Shown piece by piece: positions 1 through 5,030 of a stretch of 5,030 bases of DNA. Position 1 is the stretch's first letter. Each line of letters starts with the position of its first letter. This stretch comes from an uncultured Collinsella sp. Its GTDB lineage: Bacteria > Actinomycetota > Coriobacteriia > Coriobacteriales > Coriobacteriaceae. A program made the translations under genes and the position numbers. The notes under the pieces are model-generated. The model had not been told where the DNA came from. It worked only from the letters and a program-made list of their open reading frames with translations, and made no database searches. The stretch covers positions 1 to 5,030 of the forward strand of contig CAUDYH010000121.1 of the NCBI GenBank assembly GCA_958453575.1, written 5' to 3'.

Positions 1-247
1 CAGCCTTGGCAGCCTTGGCCTCCTCGGCCTTCTTGAGCTGGGCGGCAGCGGCGCCACCGAACTTGTCGGCGAAGCGCTGGACGCGTCCACCGGTGTCGAC
101 GAACTTCTGCTGGCCGGTGTAGAACGGGTGGCACTCGTTGCAAAGCTCGACCTTCATCTCGGACACGGTAGCGTGCGTCTTGAAGGTGTTGCCGCAGGAG
201 CACGTCACCGTGCACTCGACATACTGGGGATGGATACCCTGCTTCAT
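1..247 (-). CDS. rpmE: 50S ribosomal protein L31, zinc-binding type (3' end beyond the window)
   Basis: This encodes large-subunit ribosomal protein L31, which sits at the subunit interface. The protein starts [20 protein letters not shown] and carries the Zn-ribbon cysteines C16, C18, C37 and C40 (CxC ... CxxC), followed by the family signatures CHPFYTG and TGGRVQRF. The four cysteines define the zinc-containing 'C+' form rather than the zinc-free paralogue used under zinc starvation. From about residue 68 the protein runs into an Ala/Lys/Glu-rich tail that passes out of the window at residue 82, so it is already longer than the roughly 70-residue E. coli protein. The start is fixed by homology and by an AAGGAG Shine-Dalgarno (255-260) seven bases upstream of ATG. 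It is separated from the ABC cassette by terminators and has its own candidate promoter, so it is probably an independent unit. The identification is secure; only the C terminus is missing. Confidence 0.97.
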   Translation of the reverse strand, partial: MKQGIHPQYVECTVTCSCGNTFKTHATVSEMKVELCNECHPFYTGQQKFVDTGGRVQRFADKFGGAAAAQLKKAEEAKAAKA

Positions 248-325
248 GGTAGGACTCCTTATTGGTCAGGCGCTGGTTACCGATCAGCGCATAAGGCGTC
301 TTGGTTTCCGACCAAGACAACAAAC
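248..325 (-). ncRNA. structured 5' leader of rpmE, candidate L31 autoregulatory leader
   Basis: The untranslated region between the predicted transcription start and the rpmE ATG holds two hairpins. The first is a perfect 8-bp stem, GTCTTGGT (311-318, minus strand) with ACCAAGAC (298-305), closing a CGGAA loop. The second has a 6-bp stem, GCGCTG (285-290) with CAGCGC (270-275), and a 9-nt loop. Just before the Shine-Dalgarno lies GACCAA (262-267), complementary to TTGGTC (310-315) of the first hairpin, so an alternative long-range pairing is possible. Families of L31 ribosomal leaders have been described in several bacterial groups, including one for Coriobacteria as I recall; such leaders are thought to bind L31 and repress its own synthesis. 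Membership in a specific family is inferred here and was not tested with a covariance model. Confidence 0.6.
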
Positions 326-331
326 TCGGCT

Positions 332-360
332 ATGGTACCACGGCGCCGCGTGTCCCACAA
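332..360 (-). promoter_or_regulatory. candidate sigma-70-type promoter for rpmE
   Basis: On the minus strand, TTGTGG (355-360) is followed after exactly 17 bases by TACCAT (332-337). These match 3 of 6 and 4 of 6 consensus positions of the -35 and -10 boxes, with ideal spacing. Transcription would begin near 325 and give a leader of about 78 nt containing both hairpins, which makes the placement coherent. It lies beyond the terminators that close the ABC cassette. Confidence 0.5.
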
Positions 361-433
361 AAGGTTCACGGTCTTTTCGGAACGACACGAATCTGACCCA
401 TCGAAACACATCTCCACCGTTCCTTCAACTGGG

Positions 434-473
434 AAAATGCCGTCCCCGGGGCCTGAGAAGGGCCCAGGGGACG
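434..473 (-). terminator. GC-rich hairpin with short T-tract, probable back-up terminator
   Basis: CGTCCCC (441-447) pairs with GGGGACG (467-473). After one mismatch, GGGCC (449-453) pairs with GGCCC (461-465), leaving a 7-nt loop. Read on the minus strand, the hairpin is followed by GCA and then TTTT (434-437). The stem is very stable but the T-tract is short and offset by three bases, so it is a weaker candidate than the one at 565-596. It lies between that terminator and the rpmE promoter and would protect rpmE from read-through. Confidence 0.5.
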
Positions 474-514
474 TTCGACTGACTGCGGGAACGGCCTTTC
501 CGCTCAATGTGTTC

Positions 515-553
515 GGCTGAGATCGGAAATCAGCCAAACTGAACTAGGTTCAG
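515..553. repeat. two adjacent inverted repeats in the intergenic region
   Basis: GGCTGA (515-520) is an inverted match of TCAGCC (530-535) across 9 bases. Immediately beyond, CTGAAC (539-544) is an inverted match of GTTCAG (548-553) with a three-base centre. On the minus strand the second is followed by GTTTGG, which is a poor terminator tract. They may be extra RNA hairpins at the 3' end of the cassette transcript, or a protein-binding palindrome; neither is decided by the sequence. Confidence 0.4.
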
Positions 554-564
554 CTGGCATGGTT

Positions 565-596
565 AAAAACGGGGGCGACGCTTTTGCGTCACCCCT
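565..596 (-). terminator. Rho-independent terminator of the ABC/secreted-protein cassette
   Basis: On the minus strand GGGGTGACGC (586-595) pairs with GCGTCGCCCC (572-581) around an AAAA loop. The stem is 10 bp and unbroken if one G-U pair is allowed. It is followed by CG and TTTTT (565-569). It starts about 18 bases after the TAA of the small secreted-protein gene, the expected position for the end of that operon. The G-U pair exists only in the minus-strand RNA (a C-A mismatch on the other strand), which also favours leftward function. Confidence 0.85.
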
Positions 597-613
597 CGTC
601 CCGGCCGGTTGCT

Positions 614-958
614 TTAGTTGTACACACGGTAGTTACACTTGAACTGGGTTATGTGTCCATAGTTGGAGCGGTACCAACCCGACGTATAGCTGATTGCCTC
701 TGCGCCTAGATAGTCGTAGCCCTTGTTGTAGCGAAGCTGACGGTAGGTCGTGTCGTACTCTGCTACGTAAAACGTGTCTCCAGAGAAGGCTTTGTACCGG
801 TCTTTAACCGTCGAAGCCATGTACGCGGGTTCGACATCGCCTTTCTCTCCGTTGAGCGCATAGACGGGTGCCGCGATTCCGCATAAAGCCGTTGCCACGA
901 GGATGGCGTAGACAGCCATGCGCGACGCATTGGACTTCAGCTGTTCAAATAGTTTCAT
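614..958 (-). CDS. small Tyr-rich secreted protein, function unknown (possible bacteriocin-like peptide)
   Basis: This encodes 114 residues. A Sec-type signal peptide is clear: a charged N-region (MKLFEQLKSNASR), a hydrophobic core (about residues 14-29) and a signal peptidase I site after PVYA (residues 31-34). The mature part would be about 80 residues with 13 tyrosines (about 16%), one cysteine (C108), few long hydrophobic stretches and an aromatic C terminus (NYRVYN). I do not recognise the family. Size, export signal, aromatic C terminus and location beside ABC genes resemble lactococcin-972-type bacteriocins, but I cannot show homology. The start is ATG at 958, not the in-frame GTG at 967: a perfect GGAGGT lies seven bases before the ATG, and the GTG falls inside it. 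The ATG follows the upstream TGA by one base, so translation is probably coupled. A terminator follows directly, making this the last gene of the unit. Confidence 0.85.
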   Translation of the reverse strand: MKLFEQLKSNASRMAVYAILVATALCGIAAPVYALNGEKGDVEPAYMASTVKDRYKAFSGDTFYVAEYDTTYRQLRYNKGYDYLGAEAISYTSGWYRSNYGHITQFKCNYRVYN

Positions 959-959
959 G

Positions 960-2774
960 TCATTCACCTCCCTCGTATGTATCGAGGTATTCCTGCTTGA
1001 GCGTCTGCGAGGACGACTTGATCTTTTCCACGAGCGTGCCGGCCTCGATGAAGTAGAACGAGTTGGTGAGGTCTGCCAGGTCGTCGAGTAGATGGCTTGA
1101 AATGAGCACGCTGCGTCCCCGCGCCACCTCGCTGCGCATCGCGTCGCAGGAGGTTTTCCGCTTTCCCGGATCGAGGCCGTTCAGCGGTTCATCGAGGATG
1201 AGGTACGGGCAATCGGTCGCTATCGCCATGGCAAGCTTTACCTGCTGCTTCATTCCTGTCGAGAGTTTACGGGTCGGCTTGTCGAGATATGGGGAGATTC
1301 CGAGGGAGCTGCAGAGCGAGTCGATGTCGGCGGCCGATTTCCACGCCTCCCTAACGAAAGCAAGGTGCTCGATGGCCGATAGCGTGGGATAGAGATCCGC
1401 GCCGCCTGAAGAGCTCAGGTAGACGAGTTCTGCAAATTCGGCTGATTGACGTTGGCTGATTCCGTCTGCCGCCAGGCTTCCCGAGTGGATACGGGTGGGA
1501 AATTGGCCCGACAGCGCTTCAAGAAGGGTGGTTTTCCCCGAGCCGTTGGGAGCAATGAGGCCCGCCGCCGTTCCCGGGCTCAGGAAAAGCGACCCGATTG
1601 AAAGTATCGTCGTGCTCCCGTATCCCACGCTCGCGTCCAGAAGCTCGAGCCCATGGCGCTTTTTCGCGGGTCCAGGCTGTTTGGGGGAACGTGCCGCAAC
1701 GGCGCCGACCGTAAAAAAGACCGCGACGTATGCCAGGGCCACGGCAAGCATCGATGCGCTGCCTGAACCGGAGCCAATGAATTCTGTCGGGAAGCATCCT
1801 ACGTAACCCGTTGCCTCGATAGGCGAGAATACGGCCAGCGGCAGGAGATTGAGCGCGGCATTATGCCCTAGTGCCGAATCGGACAGTAGCGGGAATGCCG
1901 GGGCCGCGACAAGCAGCGCGGAGGTAAGGGGGCCCGCGAGGACGCGCCTCGTTGCGGTCGATAGGACGACGGAGCAAACGGATATCAAGGTTCCGCCCGC
2001 AAGCAGCGCGAGAAGCAGGGCTGTGAAGACGTTTCCCGCGGTCGTGGTGGTAAGCGCGCCGTCATGGAAGAAGGCGATCGGGTACCCAATTTGCCCGAAG
2101 CCGTTTAGGGCCAAGGCGTAAATGCCCCCGGGTGCAAGGCCGGCGAGGAGCATCGCGGTCCCCGCGACGATTATCGAAAACACGATCTGAATAAGGCGCC
2201 GGAATTTGGGCACGGGCGCCTTCGCCGCCAGGGTCCCGGGCCTTGTGGCGCCGAGCACGAGTATCGACGAGAGAAGGAAGGGGATGAAGGGAAGGAAAGA
2301 CGGCACCGCGGCAATGGCGTAAGGCAGGAAGGAAAGGAATGGCAGGTCGTTTGCGGAGGCCGGGATATCCGTGATGCCGGAGCTGCTCAGGGCACGGCAA
2401 TATGCGAGCGCTGCGTCATTGGTCTCTCGGTCTCCCACGATGGACCCGGATTGGAAGCCTTCGCCCATGAGCGCGTAGTAGCTCTCGGCAGAATCGAGAA
2501 AGGCGGCGTCGGCTTGAGCGGCAAGGGCGGCGTTCGCGTATCTTGCAAGCTCCGCGTCAGCTTGCTGCTCTGGAGATAGGTCTGTGCCGCTGGCCTGGGG
2601 CGCGCGCGTATTGAATGCGTCGACAAAGCCCTGCATGCCCTGTTTCATAAAGAAGGGCCCGTAGATGGGTGAATTGAACGCAATGGGGACGGAGAAGGCT
2701 GCAGCGAGAACGAGCGTACAAATCCATACGGCCCTGTCTCTTAGGATTAGTTTGAGAAGAAGTCGACAGTACAT
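960..2774 (-). CDS. ABC transporter with permease and ATPase fused in one chain
   Basis: This is a 604-residue membrane protein. Residues 1-362 form an ABC-2-like permease: TM1 about 14-33, then a polar, helix-prone region of about 105 residues presumably outside the cell, then hydrophobic segments near 145-176, 193-222, 248-272, 278-297 and 341-361. Residues 374-604 form a complete ATPase: A-loop Tyr385, Walker A APNGSGKT (408-415, K414), signature LSTGMKQQ (504-511), Walker B YLILDEP (524-530, catalytic E529), D-loop NGLD and H-loop H561. The usual Q-loop glutamine is not evident near 451-464. Both halves resemble the separate permease and ATPase upstream, so it is a fused paralogue of that pair. 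The start has AGGTG (2782-2786) seven bases upstream. It probably acts as a dimer in the membrane, exporting a peptide or lipid-like substrate or giving self-protection; the substrate is unknown. The reading frame is intact. Confidence 0.92.
   Translation of the reverse strand: MYCRLLLKLILRDRAVWICTLVLAAAFSVPIAFNSPIYGPFFMKQGMQGFVDAFNTRAPQASGTDLSPEQQADAELARYANAALAAQADAAFLDSAESYYALMGEGFQSGSIVGDRETNDAALAYCRALSSSGITDIPASANDLPFLSFLPYAIAAVPSFLPFIPFLLSSILVLGATRPGTLAAKAPVPKFRRLIQIVFSIIVAGTAMLLAGLAPGGIYALALNGFGQIGYPIAFFHDGALTTTTAGNVFTALLLALLAGGTLISVCSVVLSTATRRVLAGPLTSALLVAAPAFPLLSDSALGHNAALNLLPLAVFSPIEATGYVGCFPTEFIGSGSGSASMLAVALAYVAVFFTVGAVAARSPKQPGPAKKRHGLELLDASVGYGSTTILSIGSLFLSPGTAAGLIAPNGSGKTTLLEALSGQFPTRIHSGSLAADGISQRQSAEFAELVYLSSSGGADLYPTLSAIEHLAFVREAWKSAADIDSLCSSLGISPYLDKPTRKLSTGMKQQVKLAMAIATDCPYLILDEPLNGLDPGKRKTSCDAMRSEVARGRSVLISSHLLDDLADLTNSFYFIEAGTLVEKIKSSSQTLKQEYLDTYEGGE
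966..971 (-). promoter_or_regulatory. Shine-Dalgarno GGAGGT deciding the start of the small secreted protein
   Basis: A full-consensus GGAGGT lies inside the last codons of the fused ABC gene (it encodes the Gly-Gly before the final Glu). It is seven bases before ATG 958. This is the strongest ribosome binding site in the window and suggests the small protein is made in higher amounts than the transporter. Confidence 0.85.
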
Positions 2775-2830
2775 TTAGAAGCACCTACATTCCTCAAAGC
2801 ATCGTTAGATTAATGATGACAGACCGAATG

Positions 2831-2892
2831 AAGATACGTGCGACGGGGGCGAGGCGAATGGCTGAGCGGTATCGATACGCGGGTTCAACGGT
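2831..2892 (-). promoter_or_regulatory. candidate activator-dependent promoter with LytTR-like direct repeats
   Basis: In the 153-nt gap before the fused gene, two minus-strand sequences, ACCGTTGAA (2884-2892) and ACCGCTCAG (2862-2870), repeat with a 22-bp period, two helical turns. The wider repeats share GATACCG-T-A-CC. They approximate the 9-bp half-site of LytTR response regulators (AgrA, ComE, PlnC type), which as I recall is [TA][AC][CA]GTTN[AG][TG] with a 10-13 bp gap; each copy has one mismatch. Twenty-five bases downstream is TATCTT (2831-2836), a passable -10 box, with no good -35, as expected for an activated promoter. This is inference from pattern only. Confidence 0.35.
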
Positions 2893-2927
2893 ATCACATT
2901 GGCCACATAGATTTTTAACTTACATTT

Positions 2928-3668
2928 CTACCCGCCCTTTTCGTAGAGTCTCCGATACGTGCTTAGCGCACCCTCGGCGCGTCCGGCAGGCTTTGCGAAA
3001 TGGGATCCAGGAGACTTCGGCGCAGCATCATCTTGCGGAATGCTTCTAATGAGCCTCCCATCCTTCAAAAACAGAATCTCATCGCACAGCCTATCGACCG
3101 AATCCAAGATGTGGGATGACATGATGATGCACGTACCAGAATCGGCCAGCTTCCTGAGAATCTCGGAATGCAAGTCCACCCTGCTGGGGTCGAGCGCGTT
3201 CATGGGCTCATCTAATAGAAGGTACCGCGCGCCCGTCGCATACGCAATCGCCAGGGTAAGCTGCTGCTTCATGCCCTGGCTCAGAGTGCGGATCCTCATC
3301 TTCGCGAACTCGCCTATCTGCGTTTGTTCCACTATCTCTTCGATATCGCGAGCATGCGGCCACATATCGCAAACCATCTTGAGGTGATCTTCCGCACGCA
3401 ATCCGGGATACAGCAGCGTCCCCTCACCAGGTGCATAGAAGATCATAGAACGGACCTCTCTCGCACCCGTACCCTGCACCTCATCCAGAACGATGCTCCC
3501 GTCCACGCGAGGACCCGGCAAACCTGCCATCGCACGCAGCAACGTCGTCTTTCCATGCCCGTTCGGAGCGACGAGACCGTAGACCGTACCCGGGGCAAAC
3601 TCAGCGTTCACCGAATCTACGAGCACCTTCTTTCCATAAGAGATCGTCAGCGTTTGAAGGTCAATCAT
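2928..3668 (-). CDS. ABC transporter ATP-binding protein
   Basis: This is a 246-residue cytoplasmic nucleotide-binding subunit that would power the permease encoded just upstream. It has A-loop Tyr11, Walker A APNGHGKT (34-41, K40), signature LSQGMKQQ (129-136), Walker B YLLLDEP (149-155, E154), D-loop NALD and H-loop H186 in SSH. In the Q-loop area (about 77-84) the usual glutamine is replaced by a Pro-Gly-Glu segment. The C terminus (residues about 215-246) is a short charged extension without a recognised domain. An ATG at 3677 overlaps the permease stop as ATGA, but GGGG abuts it. AAAGGGG (3678-3684) is nine bases before ATG 3668, so I prefer the later start, 3 residues shorter. Gene order and spacing show translational coupling with the permease. 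It is closely similar in motif wording to the ATPase half of the fused protein downstream. Confidence 0.93.
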   Translation of the reverse strand: MIDLQTLTISYGKKVLVDSVNAEFAPGTVYGLVAPNGHGKTTLLRAMAGLPGPRVDGSIVLDEVQGTGAREVRSMIFYAPGEGTLLYPGLRAEDHLKMVCDMWPHARDIEEIVEQTQIGEFAKMRIRTLSQGMKQQLTLAIAYATGARYLLLDEPMNALDPSRVDLHSEILRKLADSGTCIIMSSHILDSVDRLCDEILFLKDGRLIRSIPQDDAAPKSPGSHFAKPAGRAEGALSTYRRLYEKGG

Positions 3669-3673
3669 CGAGA

Positions 3674-5005
3674 TCATCCCCTTTCGATCTTTGGAACACT
3701 CAGGCGCACCATCAACGGAGATACGGCGCCCAAGACCACCAGCAGAGCGCCCGATGCGCCGACGACCTCTCCAAAAGGCATCGCGTTCGTCCCTCGCCCA
3801 AGGAACCCAATCGTCCCCACCTGGGAAGCGGGATCAAACGAGGCGAATGGAGCCAGCAGCGCGACGCCCATGCCCACGCTTTCAACATGAGCGCTCAACG
3901 AACCCAACACCAAGAGAACCGCGCAAACCATTCCGGTGACAACGGGGTTGCGGCTAATCGCTGCTGTCAACGCAGCGACGACGGAAATCACGCCGTATGC
4001 CATGACCAGCAACGGAATACTGCACAACACCGCCTCCCCCACCATGGACGTTGTCGAAGCTCCCGCCCGAATGAGAGCGACGGGATACTCCGATCCACCC
4101 GCACCGTTCTTAATCACGGACACAACGACAGCGGGAACCATCGACACCAAAAGCAGCACCAAGCCAAGCAGGAGAGCCAGCGCAACAGCCGTCAGAAAAC
4201 GCACATGCGCTGTTGCGGGGATCTGGAGAACCAGAAGGGAACGACACTGCAGGTGGGTGCACGCGAGCGATGTGACAACCACGGGCAACAGCAAAAATAA
4301 GGAGGGAAGCGCTGCCTGGAGATACGAAAGGAGGATTAATGGGGGCATCTTCGTACTTAACTCGTAAACCTTGGGGTCCGGCAAGCTCGCGATCGACTCA
4401 AGCAGAAGGGCGCGCGCCTCCGCACGAGAAGGAGTCTCCGGCTCGATTCCGATCGATTGCAGGAGAGTCGCATCTGCCGCGCCCAGCTCACCTCGAGCGC
4501 GCTCGTACGTCGCAAGGCTTCGAAACCCCTCCGCAGGCATAGGCGCGTACACGAAACCCGAAAGAGCATCCCGCATGTCTTCCAGGGCCGCTTTGCCCTC
4601 GACGTCCATATTCGCAGCGTTCTGCTCTAGATACCGATCTATTGAACGGAGCTCCCCATCCCTATACCGAACAGCGGAAACGTTATCAGCGTCAGGAAAC
4701 ATCTCGACCAGAGCCGGGGCCAGCATCGTCGTCGACATTGCAATCGCGCATACGGCGAGGGTAGGAGAACGCAGGAGCAGTTTCCCCATCGTTCTTACGT
4801 ATGCAACGGCGGAGGCACAAGCGCTCGAACGAGTTGCCGTTCTCGATGCAGTGAAGGAACCTCTCTCAAGACAAATCGGGGATATCGGGCACGCGCAGCC
4901 GCTCTTTCCAGCAACGCAAAGCAGGCTAATTGCCAGCACCTCGATCCCGATTGCGCATACGAGGGCAATCGCGCCACGCTCGAAGCAAAGTCCAGGCAGA
5001 TTCAC
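3674..5005 (-). CDS. ABC transporter permease, partner of the stand-alone ATPase (5' end uncertain)
   Basis: This is an integral membrane subunit of 443 residues if started at GTG 5005. The core (from about residue 69) matches the permease half of the fused protein: TM1 about 79-100, a polar helical extracellular region about 101-220, then hydrophobic segments near 222-250, 271-297, 325-349, 355-375 and 414-434. Aligned landmarks include AYVRTMGKLLLR against MYCRLLLKLILR, and EYPVALIRAGASTT against GYPIAFFHDGALTT. The 5' end is unclear: GTG 5005 has no Shine-Dalgarno and the frame stays open to the window edge, while ATG 4789 (371 residues) also lacks a good site and would cut off part of the matching N terminus. 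Residues 1-68 include an extra hydrophobic stretch (about 11-31) and a Cys-rich patch (CACPISPIC) absent from the paralogue. The stop is five bases before the ATPase start. The substrate is unknown. Confidence 0.85.
   Translation of the reverse strand: MNLPGLCFERGAIALVCAIGIEVLAISLLCVAGKSGCACPISPICLERGSFTASRTATRSSACASAVAYVRTMGKLLLRSPTLAVCAIAMSTTMLAPALVEMFPDADNVSAVRYRDGELRSIDRYLEQNAANMDVEGKAALEDMRDALSGFVYAPMPAEGFRSLATYERARGELGAADATLLQSIGIEPETPSRAEARALLLESIASLPDPKVYELSTKMPPLILLSYLQAALPSLFLLLPVVVTSLACTHLQCRSLLVLQIPATAHVRFLTAVALALLLGLVLLLVSMVPAVVVSVIKNGAGGSEYPVALIRAGASTTSMVGEAVLCSIPLLVMAYGVISVVAALTAAISRNPVVTGMVCAVLLVLGSLSAHVESVGMGVALLAPFASFDPASQVGTIGFLGRGTNAMPFGEVVGASGALLVVLGAVSPLMVRLSVPKIERG
3678..3684 (-). 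promoter_or_regulatory. Shine-Dalgarno AAAGGGG deciding the ATPase start
   Basis: This site lies within the last codons of the permease gene (Glu-Arg-Gly). It is nine bases upstream of ATG 3668 and directly abuts the alternative ATG 3677, which makes the latter an unlikely start. Ribosomes finishing the permease at 3674 would be well placed to reinitiate. Confidence 0.6.
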
Positions 5006-5030
5006 TATCTGCGTTGTCGGGTACGGGCTA

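Noticed and set aside
1..40. Short tandem-like repetition of GCCTTGGCA at the window edge considered as a DNA repeat
   Set aside because: It is explained by the Ala/Lys-rich coding sequence of the L31 C-terminal tail.
128..537. Open frames of 86-130 codons on both strands over the start of rpmE and its upstream region
   Set aside because: They overlap a certain ribosomal protein gene or hairpin-rich non-coding DNA, start at GTG/TTG without ribosome binding sites, and show no recognisable protein features.
2062..2400. 112-codon minus-strand frame inside the fused ABC gene, considered as evidence of a frameshift
   Set aside because: The main frame is continuous through all membrane segments and ATPase motifs, so no frameshift is needed; this is an overlapping shadow.
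2864..2880. Palindrome GTATCGATAC considered as an attachment or recombination site
   Set aside because: It is only ten bases, there is no second copy in the window and no recombinase gene nearby.
2805..2906. 33-residue minus-strand frame starting at GTG in the gap between the ATPase and the fused gene, considered as a tiny peptide precursor
   Set aside because: It has no Shine-Dalgarno, starts at GTG, is Pro/Ser-rich without a leader motif or double-glycine site, and overlaps the candidate promoter.
3324..3890. 188-codon plus-strand open frame opposite the ATPase and permease
   Set aside because: It lies antisense to two genes with clear ABC motifs; its Arg/Thr/His-rich composition is typical of a shadow frame in GC-rich DNA.

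Overview
The window looks like a piece of chromosome from a moderately high-GC actinomycete, most plausibly a gut-associated Coriobacteriia lineage (Collinsella/Olsenella/Eggerthella type). This is inferred from the zinc-type ribosomal protein L31 with an Ala/Lys-rich C-terminal tail, its structured leader, and the GC-rich but not extreme codon use. All credible genes lie on the minus strand, so the window reads from right to left.

At the left edge (1-247) is the 5' part of rpmE (L31). It is preceded by a structured 5' leader (248-325) and a candidate promoter (332-360). Between this housekeeping unit and the rest (about 361-613) there is no gene. That gap holds a cluster of hairpins, including one strong Rho-independent terminator (565-596) and a second terminator-like hairpin (434-473), both oriented to stop transcription coming from the right.

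The remaining 4.4 kb is an ABC-transporter cassette, in transcription order: (1) a membrane permease (3674-5005, true 5' end uncertain); (2) a stand-alone ATPase (2928-3668) whose ribosome binding site lies inside the end of the permease gene; (3) after a 153-nt gap, a 604-residue protein with a permease at its N terminus and an ATPase at its C terminus (960-2774); (4) one base after its stop codon, a 114-residue Tyr-rich protein with a Sec-type signal peptide (614-958). The split pair and the fused protein are recognisably paralogous in both halves, so the system contains the same transporter twice in two architectures.

The layout recalls bacteriocin or peptide export/self-immunity loci, where a small secreted peptide is co-transcribed with ABC-2-like ATPase and permease genes. 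The closest analogy I can name is the lactococcin-972 type, in which a Sec-secreted bacteriocin sits beside a membrane protein and an ATPase. The small protein could be a bacteriocin, a signal or another secreted factor; its sequence alone does not decide this. The gap before the fused gene carries a pair of direct repeats with LytTR-like character spaced 22 bp apart, a possible control point.
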